A stretch of 64,000 nt of DNA from Cyathus striatus (GCA_025738555.1 JAOVFP010000010.1:3348001-3412000), one strand, 5' to 3'. Shown: positions 30,160 to 42,482, counted from the stretch's first letter. Notes: generated from the letters alone by a model not told the origin. A program made the numbers and translations.

Positions 30160-31000
30160 TCTCATGCTTTGCATTTGTCACGTACTTCACGCGCGTCACG
30201 TTCGTCACACATTTTCCCGCGCCTCATATTTTTCCCGTGCATCACATTTGTCACATACTTCACGCGCGTCACGTTTGTCACATACTTCATGCGCGTCACG
30301 TTTGTCACACATATTCCCATGCCTTATATTTTTCCTGCGCATCACATTTGTCACGTTCGTCACACATATTCCCGCGCTTCGCATTTGTCACACGTCACAT
30401 ATATTCCCGTGCATCACATTTGTCACATTCTTCCTGCCCGTCACGTGTGTCACGCATATTCCCACGCATCAATCATACATTTCCCACACATTATATTTGT
30501 GACAATTTTCAAGCGTGTCATGTCTGTCACAATTCTCCCACACTACGCATATATCGCACCTGTCACGCTTTAGCGCGTTTGTCACGCTTTAGCGCGTTTG
30601 TCACGCTTTAGCGCGTTTGTCACGCTTTAGCGCGTTTGTCACGCTTTAGCGCGTTTGTCACGCTTTAGCGCGTTTGTCACGCTTTAGCGCGTTTGTCACG
30701 CTTTAGCGCGTTTGTCACGCTTTAGCGCGTTTGTCATGCTTTCATGCGTGTCACGCGTCACGTTTGTCACGACCTTCATGAGCGTTACACTCTTATGCAT
30801 GTCACACATCTCACATCTATTTGTCACGCATTTCATGCTCGTCACACGTGTCACATCTTTGAGGCACATCATGCCATGGTGATCTGCATGCATGTCACAC
30901 ATTTCACATATGTTACATATGCCATTTTTAAAATGCATCATGTGTTTTTCATGCATGTCACATTTTTCAAGTGCATTGCAACTTTTTCACAAATATCATG
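30160..31000. repeat. Degenerate TGTCACG/CACGCG satellite
   Basis: TTTGTCAC plus ACTTCACGCGCG-like units of about 19-25 bp fill the core of the foldback element and grow more diverged to the right. CpG is abundant compared with the rest of the window. Confidence 0.85.
30562..30732. repeat. Nine perfect copies of a 19-bp unit
   Basis: GTCACGCTTTAGCGCGTTT is repeated nine times without a mismatch. The sharp identity inside a diverged array means recent local amplification. Confidence 0.97.
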
Positions 31001-31539
31001 CTTTCCAATCACATCAGATTTTTCTGTCTCTACCACTATTCAAGTTGTCATGAGAGTGAAGTAAGTATTTAATAGTATAGAGTGAATTATATATGCAGAG
31101 GAAACAATATGTACTTGTAAAATTGGAGATTGTAACATGGAAAATAACAATTAAAAAGTTATAGAAGTGTGGTAGTAAGAAGAAACTAGAATGAAAAATG
31201 TAGAGTGTATATGTAGTTGAAGTCTTACCCCCACTGACAGAGCATGAGAAATTTGGAAATGGGATGATATGATGTTTAATAATCAGGATTAGATATGTAA
31301 TGAAATGACAAAGTAAAAACTATAATGGTTAGAGTCTGGATATGAAAGATGGTGAGATCATTATGATAAAAATAATTATTTTGGAAATATTTAACAACTG
31401 AACAGAAAAGGACATATACTGAAAGAACTACATATGGATAATAAATCTGAAAGAATGGTGAGTATATGTGATTCCACATCACATCAAACTCACATGTCTC
31501 AATTATTAAATAATCATGTTTCTTGAATCTTATGAGTAC

Positions 31540-31830
31540 ACATACTAGTATTACAATAATAATATGAAACATAAAGTAATGAGTACTTATGAGTATACAT
31601 ACTAGTATTACAATAACAATTGGAAATATAAAGTAATGAGTACTTATGAGTACACATACTAGTATTACAATAGCAATAGGAAATATAAAGTAATGAGTGC
31701 TTATGAGTACACACACTAGTATTACAATTGCAATAGGAATCATACAGTAATGAGTGCTTATGAGTACACACACTAGTATTACAATAACAATATAATACAA
31801 GAAGTAATGAGTTTTTATGAGTAACCTATA
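31540..31830. repeat. 57-bp tandem array in the right arm
   Basis: ATGAGTACACA(C/T)ACTAGTATTACAAT units in inverted orientation to 29825-30115, about five copies. Confidence 0.92.
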
Positions 31831-31932
31831 TACTATGTACAATATATGCCTCACTCATATAACATAGGCCTTATATGATATCTCATATCATTTAACACTG
31901 CTGTTAAATGATAAATTTGGCTGACACTTATG

Positions 31933-33035
31933 GGCGACACATTCTCCCTCCTATATATTCCCCCTGCATCATGACAACAATGGCTAACCTTTTGTTCCTC
32001 TGGTCAGATTGATGTCGACACCACGTCATGCAGCCCACCACAAGTCCCCTACCCCAACCACCCCCACCACCTCAACAATGGCATCACAGTATCATTGACG
32101 CCATGTGTAATGTCACACCCCCCTCCTATTGCCAGTGTCTCGGTGTTACACCACCACCTCCCTCCTCTCCTTTCTCCTTCTCACCCTCATTCTGGTGCAA
32201 TGGCGCCACCACCGTTTCTCCTCCCTCTCCCCCTCCTCCTCTACCACTTGCCCACCACCACCACTGTCATTGTTGACACCTCGTCCCCAGTCCAACACCA
32301 ACACCACCACCTCTGACATTTGTGTCTACACCTTGCTCACTACCAGCATAGCATTGAGCTGTGTAGGAATCGGAATTGGTGTGCTGGAGCTCGTTAGAGT
32401 TACAGTGGACTCTATCGCATTGGAAAGTGGGATGAAAAGCTTGGGCCCCTTCAAAGGGCAGGTTCGTTTGAACCTGCTGCTTGAACAATAAATAGTATGT
32501 ACTGCATGTATCATGTCTACACAGAACTTTTTGTGTTCATGATGGAATTGAATAGAAGTCTGATACAGAATACGATGCTACAACTTACTGGAGCTATGAA
32601 ACTGGACATTTACTTCTATTTGCTTCTTTGTGTTCACAGTTCTGTGTTTGTTCTTTGAATCGAGAGTGGCTAGGGAATCAGGAGGGGAGGAAAAATCAGA
32701 AGGAACTGTTGAATTTGAATGTTGGCAACATTAGCCATAAGTGCCCTTTCCCAGTTTGGTATGTATGGTATAAATATTCTTTTTACTCTCTGTTACATTT
32801 TCTCTGTACTACATAAATTTATGGTAATATACTATTTGTTCAACTTCTCACTCATCCTCATAAAAAGTAAGGTAGTAGGCGATGCTGCTTGCTGGCCTTA
32901 TTTCTTTATTGAATTAAAATGTTTATAGCTGTACTGAAGATATACTTTAGTGAAGTCCAAAGATCAGTAAGTAGTTGAACCTTACTGCAGCCCTCATTGT
33001 GTTCTCATATATATTGGACAGTCTTATGATTGATT
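31933..33035. other. Right flank of the foldback element, CCACC-rich then AT-rich
   Basis: 32020-32320 is pyrimidine-rich with CACCACC runs, so the Pro/His-rich open frames are low complexity. A 36-base segment at about 32902-32940 repeats 29036-29071 in the same direction. No gene recognised. Confidence 0.4.
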
Positions 33036-33039
33036 CTGT

Positions 33040-33640
33040 TAACAATTTATTTCAGTAAGGGAGCAAATGAAAGACAATAGGTCTGCACCCTATGTAATGA
33101 TAAGATAACCTTCTTAGAATTTGAACTGTCATATGGGCAAGTAACAATGTGGCAAATGATATCCTCCTGATAGATGACGAAAATATTTTCTGAAAGGTCG
33201 CTATATGTCAGTTGGACTTGTAGTAATGGATACTTCTGGTATGGGTCAAGATTTCACTCTGCAGGTGATTCCAAATCGTGATATTTCCTAGCAATAATGA
33301 AGTATTCGACCGCAATACCTTCATGGAGCTGTCGTTGATGAACAAATATCTTCTTGATCTGCCCAGAACATAAGCCAACATCCATCAACAGTATCTGTGA
33401 ATTTCCAATGGACTCTTGGGCAGTACAGTAGGCTATTCCCTGACTCCGTTGGACATAAGGGCTTACAGGGAACGAATTGTCAGTGCAAGCAGCAGTGTGC
33501 TGAACATAATGTAACCCCATGTTTGTCCTGTTCAGCAATACTAGGAGCACATTATATTTGTTATCCGAAAGGGTGTAATCACGCTTTGTTACATTCCAAG
33601 TTGCCTTCTGAATCAGTTCACGGCCTGCTCCAAGTGCAAG
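33040..33640 (-). pseudogene. Plavaka-like transposase C-terminal tail
   Basis: The minus-strand reading contains TWNVTKRDYTLSDNKYN, SGQIKKIFVHQRQLHEG, YFIIARKYHDLESPAE, a stop, then DLDPYQKYPLLQVQLTY and DIICHIVTCPYD. This pattern (a G-I-x-x-I/F-x-H strand, a DPY box, an I-x-C-H-I strand) resembles the tail of Plavaka-type transposases as I remember them; the assignment is by pattern only. The piece is fused to a Gypsy protease fragment at about 33640-33690. Confidence 0.45.
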
Positions 33641-33689
33641 AGGATTAATGGGTCTTCACTTCTCAAATCAGTGGTAGCTACTATGGAAT

Positions 33690-34310
33690 AGGGGTAAGAT
33701 CATTCATGTATGTAATGAAATGCTTTATTTGTGTTTGTGGGTGCAGTGGCATTTTTAACCTTAAGATGTTCTTGTAAATTATAGGCTACTTCTTTGGAAG
33801 TACCTAATATGGTTTTAAGTGGTAATACCACATCCGTGTTTAGAATTGATTCTACAACTGATCTGGGGTCTGTTTGTGATGACAGCTCACTTTGACGTCC
33901 AACATTTTTGGCAGGCTTAGCTTCTTCTTTAAGAGGAGCTGGGCGAATTGTTTTCTTACTGTTCTCCACAATTCTTTCTTTCCAACTAGTCTTCCTTGCA
34001 TCAACTGGGATATATTTTCCTTCCCCTGGAGTTTCCTCTGGAGATGCCATTTCAATGTCGTGCGCAGTTGTTTCTTTTCCCTTGGACTGAACACCATTAT
34101 GTTGTTGGGGATGGTTCCGAAATGTGGGTTCACCTTTACGAGGCTCAAATCTCACTTTTGGTTTCTGATCCAAATGATCCTGAGTGACAAATGGAGTTTG
34201 AGGTGTTAGTTTCTGTCCAAGAGGTCTGGCTTCCCATCGATCTTGCTTAGTCAATGGCTTAGCTGATGTTTTTCTGTCAGGATCTTGGGTTGGTTTTCCA
34301 CTTGCATGGC
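33690..34310 (-). pseudogene. Gypsy gag-protease fragment
   Basis: An open minus-strand frame of 184 codons (34254-33700) reads DIEMASPEETPGEGKYIPVD, ARKTSWKERIVE, SKEVAYNLQEHLKVKN. It is homologous to the plus-strand copy at 49950-50260 (DIEISSLKETPGKESYIPVD). It ends at the point where the protease should begin (SEDPLI) and is joined there to a different coding piece. It is less decayed and more CpG-rich than its homologue, so it is a younger insertion. Confidence 0.75.
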
Positions 34311-35640
34311 TTTGATGCTAATGGATCAGAATAAACCTGACCACTATGAGAACAAGATGATGAAACAGTAGTAGAGGTGTTGTTAGTATTGTTTTTATTG
34401 TTTGGAACAATTGTATAGTAGAAAGTTGAATAGATATCAGTAAAGACAAGAGACAATGTGGGGGTTGTCAGTCAAGTGGGGGCAAGGCAATGAAAAAATA
34501 AGTAGACCCTTCTATACCTATACATATTGTTACATTCATGTCTGAATACATCATGCCAATGTTACTGAAGGTTTCCATGTAATTGTTGAACATACTCAGT
34601 CCATTCCTGAAATATACCTGCTATGGGTTTACACTTCCCAATGTTTCTGCTCAAAAACATACCCAGAACCCATCAGGTTTTCTATTGGGTATCCCAAATA
34701 TATAGTCTCTCTTATAATGGCCTCACTGTGTCATTATTATATTACTCCTCTCTTCCATTCTCACTTGTACATTTCATTATGGCCTTTGAGGATAAGTTTT
34801 TTATTCTGCATTTTGAGTGTGTCATTTGCACTGGTTCCTACTCAGTATATATAGTTTTCCAGATGTGCTAAATAGTTCCCAGTATTTGTATAGACCTAAT
34901 ACACTTCTTCCTATGCTTAAAGTTCCGAAATCTGCTCTGCCACTTTGGGTTTTTCTTTGGGTTTCTCTTTCACTACCCAGTGTAGTGGTGAAGCCTTCCC
35001 TCATACTCTGGAACATCTTCCTTTGTTGTATATTGTTTTCTTTAAAATACAAACTATTCCCTGGGGATATCCAAGCAGCGCAGCATATAAGCTGAAGTCA
35101 TGGTTCTTTTCCACACTCCTGCTCTATGTCCTGCACCCATACTCTTCAGGTTTCCATTATAGTTCTCCTGTGTCTTCTGGGCATCTTCACATTCATTTCC
35201 CAGTAGGAAGAGAATTAATATGTAACACATATGTCACATGTATGCCTGCTGACCAGATTTAAAATTATATTGAAAGCTTCTTGTGTGAATAAAAGTCTGA
35301 AAATAAGGCAGCAACTGCTTCTATTCTAATTAAAACAGGCCATTCCCCCAGTTTATCATAATTTATATCCCATTTTGGCATGCTGCTTACATCATGCACA
35401 CAAATGCATGAATAATACACATATTGCTTGTGCAAATATATTAATAGTACATATGCATCACTTGCACAAATGTATTAATAGTACACAACATGCATATTTG
35501 TGAGAACAAAGTTGTGTATCATGAGTTATCAGTTGTAAGCATGGAGGGCTACTTTGGGTGTTTAATTCATAATTTGGTTTGCCCATTTGCTTGAGGATAA
35601 TAAGAAGTGGTCAAGGCTCTTTTTATTCCCAGTAGTCAGT
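34311..35640. other. Unassigned stretch with weak coding traces
   Basis: A minus-strand frame at about 34822-35052 (GFTTTLGSERETQRKTQSGR) is the longest plausible one. I do not recognise it. No RNA gene or strong repeat found. Confidence 0.3.
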
Positions 35641-37400
35641 GTATCTCTATTCAGAACATGTTTCTCCATTTTGTATTACAGTCAGAAATAACCTGTCTCA
35701 GAATTCCAATGGCAAATTATGTGGTCAAAAAATAGCTTTGCAGCTTTAGCTTCCTTGAGCTTTGCTGTAATGAGTATAAAGATTGCATATTTTGTAAATT
35801 TGTTGACAATTATGAAGATGACATCATATCCATTTGATAGTGAAAGTTCTGTGATAAAATCTATAGTTATAAGCTTGAATGGTTGCATTAGTATGGGAAT
35901 TGGTTGTAAATATATTTGACATATATCACATGAATTGATGAAAGTTTTTATTTCTCTTGATATTCTAGGTCAGTAGTAACCATTTGCAATGTGATTATAT
36001 GTTTTATAGTATTCCCCATGAGCAGCTTTACTGATTGTGTTGTGTATTTTATTCATAATTTCAGCTCACATATTCAATGATATGCATACTCTGGAAAGCT
36101 CTTTCACATCCTCAAAGTATAGTAGTCAGTTTCTCTCTAATTGGTATTGAGATTATTGAGATTTGTAGTTCTCATCCACATATTCTTTTTTTTTATCAGT
36201 CATAACATTCTTGAAATGTTTATCTTCATTGTATCCTTTAATCCACTTACTTTGTTCTGCCTTGTTCATGTCCATTACAGTGCTATAACTTCTGGAAAAG
36301 TTCTTCTGATTTTGTATCTCTTCTTCTTCTTTCAGTTCAACAGTTATGTTAAAGCTGTATTAATGATCCACTGAGTCTGATAGCTGTATTGATGATTCAC
36401 TGAGTCTGATAACTCTTCACTTGCTATATAATTGCTTCCAACTATAAGTACATTTTCCTCAAATTTATCACTTAGTTCATCATATGTGTTGCATAAACAA
36501 TCTGTGAATGAATTCAAATGGAGGAAGTCAAGTAGATCACTACTTGGTCCATGCTGAATTGGTACTTGCTTTTGTAAATGTGATATGGAATCAACATTTG
36601 AATGTACTCTCCCTGCTCTATGTATTATTCACATATTTGGATATGCTGCAAATACTAATCCCCATGTAAGCAATCTTCTATTTACATTTGAAATGTCTTA
36701 CTTCAGGTAAGTACTGGGTAATCAGTTATCACAAAGATGTGTTCTCCTTCTAGAAGTGGTGGAAGTTTTATCAGACTTTCTTTTAGAGCTAATGCTTCCC
36801 ATTCAGTTGGTGAATAATTTCATTTAGCAGGCTGTAATACTCTGGACCAATAAGCTACTACTTATTTAACATATACTTTGGTATCTTCAAATGTTGGTTC
36901 CCAAGCAGCATTTTCAGATATATCAAAATCAGTCTTACTTAGTTGTACAATGAGATTAGGAATCAGTATATTCTGTTTGTATGTAGTTTTTAGACATTCA
37001 TACAATTTGGTACTCTTCAAGTTATGTATTAAAATTAGCTGAACTTGCTGAATGATTCCAGCCAGAGCATAATCACATGCATCAGTATATAATTGGTATG
37101 GTGTTTCTGGTATAGAATGTGCTCACACAGGTTCTTCAGTAAGAACTTGTTCACAGAGATGCATAATCACACACATCAGTATATAATTAGTATGGTTTTT
37201 CTGATATAGAATGTACTTGCACAGGTGCTTCAGTAAGAACTTGTTTACAGAGATTGAAAGCTTCTGACTTATTTTCTCACCATTTCCATTTACTCTTATT
37301 TTTTAATACCATGAATAGAGGATGGGCTATCTAAGCAAGTTTCTCTTTATTTTTTTCAGCAACACTTAATTGAGTGAAACCTGAAAGGGCATCTAAGGTT
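35640..37400 (-). pseudogene. Decayed Ty3/Gypsy pol: RNase H, zinc-binding and integrase start
   Basis: From right to left: end of RT/connection (LFMVLKNKSKWKW, LTEAPVQVHSI), RNase H (LEGEHIFVITDYPVLT), linker (STNSAWTK...CLCNTYDELSDKFEENVL), H2C2 zinc region (YNHIANGYY...INSCDICQIY), and integrase core start (FKLITIDFITELSLSNGYDV, IFIIVNKFTKYAIF), where the usual Asp before K(F/L)TK reads Asn. The piece stops at about 35640 inside the integrase. Stops and shifts are frequent. Two tandem duplications are visible, about 90 bp at 37070-37250 and about 33 bp at 36370-36410. Confidence 0.7.
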
Positions 37401-37439
37401 GAGAGTCAGTGGTGAATGAGACATCAAAATAATGTTATC

Positions 37440-38660
37440 ACTATAATGATGATGCTGGTAATGTTGAGGTGGGGTTTTGGTGACCAGGACAGCTGGTTAA
37501 GGCAGTTGGTGCAAGGGAGGGATTGTGGCTGTAGTAATGGTTGAGAGGGGGAGAGGGGGTAAAGACACACTGCCATTGTATCAGGAAGTCGATGATGTGG
37601 TGTGAACACATCAATACAATGGGGGATGAGGGCAGTGCTAGAAGGTGGAGACAGCTAGAGGGGGGTGAGGATGAAGGAGAGGGATGAAAGAAGGGAAGTG
37701 ATGGTGCAGGTGATAAACAAGAGAGCATTGAGGCTGAGGGCATTGTAGTGAGCAGTGAATGAGGCTGGCAACACACTGTCAATGCCATCATGATACAGGG
37801 GAGAAGAGGGCTGGAGGGAGCCAGATAACATGGCCATGTTGTCATCATGATACAGGGGAGGAGGGAGGGCAGAGGTAGATGATATAGTGCTGATGATGTT
37901 CAGTGTCATCATGTCTTGATGTGGAGGAGGAAGGAGGGCTGAATGACATGGCAGTGATGCTGTTCCCACCAGCAGTGCCATTGTTGTCTTGTCACAGGGA
38001 GGAGGGAGGTGGATGATAGAGTGTTGTGAATGCTGCAGTGCTAATGTAGCTGTCTACAAAGCATGGATGATGCTGTAGGATGTGAGTTAGCTGGTGGGAC
38101 TTGAGCTGAGGAATATTACTTACCAAGATCCAAGGGCAAGCTGGAGGAGGTGAGAGAGGTGGGAGACACAGGTGGCGATGGTTGATGTGATATTGATGAC
38201 ATTGCAAAGGTGATAGCATCATCGCTGTTGTTGTCACTCAGGGAAGGGGACTGTATGACATTGCCAATGTGGCAGGCATTGTCATCCTATCATGATGCAA
38301 GAGGGAGAGGGGAAAGAGAGGGCTGGATGTCATAGTGTCAACAATGTTCTTGCCAGCAGCATTGTTGTCTCTGTGATGCAGGGAGTAGAAGGGGGGAGGG
38401 GCCAATATAGGCAAGACCGGCTTGACAGGGGGGGACATAGAATTGGGATGGGTGAGGTAGTGAGTTCTATGTTGATAATACTGTGGGGATAGAGGTGGTG
38501 GACATTAGTGAGGATGAGGGTGGAGCTGGGGGGGGCTTACCTGGTAACAGCATATAGGTGATATGTCTAGAATGAGGAGGGGGATGAGGAAGAGTTGGTG
38601 CAGCATTGATGTCTCAGTGGAGAGAAGGAAGGGCAGAAGAAGACATTCCCCCCCATCACT
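37440..38660. repeat. Purine-rich degenerate minisatellite
   Basis: CATCATGATACAGGGGAG and GAGGAGGGAGGG blocks repeat every 55-75 bases. Proline/Ser/His-rich open frames on the minus strand are repeat translations. Confidence 0.7.
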
Positions 38661-38950
38661 TGTAAAATGAGGGGTGAGAAGACACGAAAGAGAGTTTGAA
38701 TTTTCTCCATCTTAGCAGCTGATATCAACAAGTCAACATTTTCTTATATAAATTCAAGAGCTTCTGGGAGCATTGATAGGTTCATGTAATAGATATATGT
38801 TTTATGATGCTGCAGCTTTATAGTCATGTAAGTCATACCACTCGTGTTTTGATATGAAGAAATATAAAGTTTGCTATTGCAAGGATATTTCTTTATATCA
38901 ACATGCTCTCAGAATTTTATATTGGAGTCTTCTGAAGCTTTTCAGATAAA
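38661..38950. other. AT-rich flank of the KDZ fragment
   Basis: No gene recognised; may be further KDZ element sequence. Confidence 0.3.
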
Positions 38951-39395
38951 AATTATGTTTAAAGATGGGAGGTGAGGGAAGTGAGGGAAGTGAGTCTTGG
39001 GAAAAGATGGAAATGAAGTAATAGAAGGAAAGAACTACATAAAAAGGAAAGACATAACTGAAGAGATTGACATGCAAAAATTAACAAATACAAAGAACTT
39101 AGACATCAATATTCAATCTATAATCTGCTATTCGATCATTCTCTTCTCTGTCATATTTATCTGTTGCTTTCTCTCTATCATACATATCTTTTACTTTTTC
39201 TTCTGCTTCGAATAAATAGAAGTGCATGTATAATCCAGTTGAAGTTAATGACAGTCATTCTGTTAAGCATATTTTGATATTCTCCAAGCCATGCATTTAA
39301 TTGCTCACAAGTTTGTATACAAATATTAAATAATGTTCTGTATTCATTTAAATTTCTTCTTACTTGAGTATTGAAGACTCTTTTATAATGTGGAC
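38951..39395 (-). pseudogene. KDZ transposase C-terminal fragment 3
   Basis: This is a diverged copy of about 16106-16660, including the ACEQLNAWL region and the 51-nt intron, so it is a DNA-level copy. The acidic stretch is shortened by a deletion near 39210. It ends abruptly at about 39395. Confidence 0.85.
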
Positions 39396-39540
39396 TAAAA
39401 AAAAATTAGCAAGAACAAGTGAATAAAACATAAAAAAAATGACTTATTGGTATTTTCCCCAACACTTTAAGCTATAGACACCAGGTTTACAGGAAAGGAA
39501 GTGGAGGACAGTGGAAGATGCATGCTTTTTCAATAAGGAG

Positions 39541-39912
39541 TCATTTAGTGAGTTTTTCATTCAAAAGAATATAGGTCATTGGAGAGCTCATATTTTTGAG
39601 AGACAACACTTGTTCATTAGTAAGCATCACAATGAGAGTTGGTTCTTTCAGCAGATTCTCTGATCCATACATGACAAAGGTAGAATAGTATTTTTCAGAC
39701 TTTAACCTTGCAAGCTGGTCAGGTTCTGTGATGGCAAGGGAAGTTGAAAGGTAGTGGATATGAATGATTTGGTAATAACTGAAATAGAAGAGGGTAAAGA
39801 CATAATGAGAGTAATAAACAAAGATGCAGAATGACAAATAGGTGAAGTTTGAAATATTTATATAAAAACCTAGAAGTAAAAAGGTCTCACATGTAATTAT
39901 ATTTAAAAGCAA
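39541..39912 (-). pseudogene. Unidentified coding remnant
   Basis: The second half reads ITEPDQLARLKSEKYYSTFV, MYGSENLLKEP, TLIVMLTNEQVLSLKNM and looks like an exon; the first half is AT-rich and may be intron. No domain recognised. Its neighbours suggest a KDZ element gene. Confidence 0.3.
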
Positions 39913-40575
39913 GTAAAACTAATCAAAGGGACAAATGACTGCAATCAAAGAGAGGAATCATATTTATAGTTGCAGGTCTACAGCTAAATGAATCATTCTG
40001 AGTTCCTCTTTTTAAAATATTCTCAAACTCCTGAAATTCTATATTAAATCTTACTTTTTGCTATTTTTTCAATGCCTCCAATAATTTAACCAGATCAAGA
40101 TATTTCTCATATAAAAAATTTGTTTTATAACAAATTTTTTTAAAATCTCTTTTTTATAAGGACATAGCAAAATTCATAGCAAAACTGTTCCTTTCCACCC
40201 CATTTATAGCATTTGAAAGAAGTTTATCAGCAAATTTAGTTACAGCAATTATAGTCTTTTCAGTTTCAATAATACATTCCTCATATATGCTAACAGCTAT
40301 TTGATCATTGAATTGATAAAGTTATTACAAGTAAGTTATTACAAGTATTTTTTAACAGATCTGTAAGTATTTTTGTTATTACTGTGCCATTCTGATATGA
40401 TAGGTTTGTCTGCCAGCCCATTTTTGAAAATTCAACTAATGCATTTTTTATTACAGTAACAGTTTCACTATCAAAATGTTTTATATCTTTGATTTGCAGC
40501 CATGTTACAGATTTAATCCTGAGAATTTTTTGAACCTAAAATTACTGAAATCTTGAAAAAGGAAACACTCAGTAT
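39913..40575. other. AT-rich stretch, nothing certain
   Basis: There are weak minus-strand coding traces and many stops. Confidence 0.3.
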
Positions 40576-41090
40576 TCAATACACAATTTTTAATGAAGTA
40601 TGTTCCACTGCAGTATCAGTGAATGGATATGAAATAGAAGTACTGACAACAGGAAAATAAAGAAAGAAAGAGTGTAAATGCAGTAACATATGAAAGAGAC
40701 TATGTTGAATAACAATTAGATCCACTACCTTGAGTACCCTTTGAGCTTCTGAACAATGAGGGCAACTCTCACTTGACACAATCACAAATTTACACTGGAA
40801 TGGTGTATTATGTACATTGCAAGTAATGCAACTATTATCTGAGAAATCATCTGTTCCATCATGGTGAAGAAGCCCATCAAGATATTCTGCTCTATGTGGC
40901 TAAAAAAATCACTCAGCTTTGCCTGTAATATTACTTATATGAGTAATATATGCAATTGAATAGAATACATTACATACTACTATAGTATTTCTTGCTTCAT
41001 ATTAATATCCTCTATTAGAGTTATTATCTTCATAATCATCAATTAAATCTCCTAGGCCCTCTCTGAAGTCTCAGAACTTCAATGCTTTCC
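40576..41090 (-). pseudogene. KDZ transposase N-terminal piece with CxC2-like cluster
   Basis: The minus strand reads HRAEYLDGLLHHDGTDDFSD, NSCITCNVHNTPFQCK, SSESCPHCSEAQRVLKVVDL. The R-x-E-Y-L-D-x-L-L-x-x-D-G box followed by paired cysteines matches the CxC2-type cluster of a second KDZ branch, different from the CxC5/CxC6 transposase at 16253-18577. Introns and stops interrupt it; the catalytic part is not seen. Confidence 0.55.
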
Positions 41091-42480
41091 AAAAGATACC
41101 CAAAATACAAACCAAAACAATATATTCTTTGAAACAAATAAAACTTAAACCACTACTCAATACCTATTGTACCTGGGCAAGAAAGGTGCGAATCTGCTTG
41201 CCTTTCTACTCTCTATAGTACCTACTTAAATATACAAAGCTCAGAACTATTATTATGATTTTCTCAGACATTGTATACTACATATATCTATCTGAAACAC
41301 TTCCCCTGTCCTTATTTGTGTCTTTATTTAGCTATCATTTGACTATGAGTCACTCCGAGATATTAGAATCCTCTAGAATGTTCAATTCCCATGGTTTTCA
41401 GATGCTACAGTGTCTCATCATTGATCATTTTGAATAAATCATCATAAAATTGTCCATTCCCTATCATACTAGAATAGAATGTACTAAATTCTAGCTTCTG
41501 ATCAAGACCAAAATCTTTCTAATTGATGAAGAATTGACTATTCTATATCACTTTGAAATATTCTTTAATTCATATTTATGTCATTGACTATTTGTTAGAC
41601 TTCAATCCTGATGCCAAACAACTTAGCAGTATCAAAGTGAAATTAAAACATATACAAGTCATGTAACTGGCAGAAAAGCGGTTCCTTCAATATTTAATAT
41701 CTTTTCCTACACACCAGGCTAATGGTAGGTTGGACATAGAAGCACTTGTACTATATTTTATGATATGAACTGTTGAATATTAACCCAAATAAAAGGCCAA
41801 TAAGTACAGGACTTGCTATTTTGTAACAGTTCATAGATCTTTATTTATTATCTGAGGTTCATTAATGTGTACAGATTTAAGACTGTAAATGGTAGAAATG
41901 TGCAATTTTATGCCTAAATGCACAGGTGACATCACATCTCCCTCCAACTAATAAATGAGTGTTCTCACCCCTTCTGGTGTTTAGAATATTTTATTATTTG
42001 TCTAGGATTAAATCTTTTCTGCTATACATTCCTGTATAATTCCTTTTTCATATATGTACTGCTACTGTTATCAGTATTCATGCAGAATTTAACTTCCACA
42101 AATAGTTGGACATTATTGCTTATTTTTATCATTTAAATTATACATTCTTTATTGAATAAATGAGTGTTTACACCCATATGATCATATTGTAGAATGATGA
42201 AGTAAATATTAATATCAATGTTGGAATTTCAGAGTTCTTGCTTTATTTTAATTTATTGATAGAAACATAGCTTTGCATCAATCTGTAAAATCTTCGTCAT
42301 AGAAGTCAGATGATTAATGGTATGGGATTTCATTGTAACTCTGGTTTTCATGTAGTAAAAATTTTGTTTAGAGAGAAGGACTTTGCATTTTTAAGTATTT
42401 AAGAGGTAGAAACTTGAGCAATTTACTTCCAAGTTCTCCCCAGTTCTACTCTCATTGTTCTATCCTCTGAAAATTTTTAA
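41091..42480. other. AT-rich stretch without recognised gene
   Basis: Only short frames on both strands. The phrase AATAAATGAGTGTT recurs at about 41950 and 42155. Confidence 0.4.
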
Positions 42481-42482
42481 AT

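Larger units (their letters stand above)
29678..31932. mobile_element. Foldback-type element with long inverted arms
   Basis: Left TCAGCCAAATTTATCATTTA (from 29686) is mirrored at the right end (to 31924), and similarity continues inward for about 400 bases on each side. Both arms carry a 57-bp tandem array in inverted orientation. The core holds a TGTCACA-type satellite with nine perfect 19-bp units. GGCGACA flanks the element on both sides (29671-29677 and 31933-31939), a possible 7-bp target duplication. No transposase is present. Confidence 0.82.

Noticed and set aside
30139..30611. Cys/His-rich open frames
   Set aside because: Translations of the TGTCACG satellite; no conserved zinc-finger spacing.
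30562..30732. CRISPR-like array of 19-bp units
   Set aside because: Units are directly adjacent without spacers; this is a plain tandem repeat in a eukaryote.
32028..32316. Proline/His-rich plus-strand frames
   Set aside because: Low-complexity CCACC tract; no start context, no homologous block.
37441..37981. Pro/Ser/His-rich minus-strand frames
   Set aside because: They follow the repeat structure of the purine-rich minisatellite.
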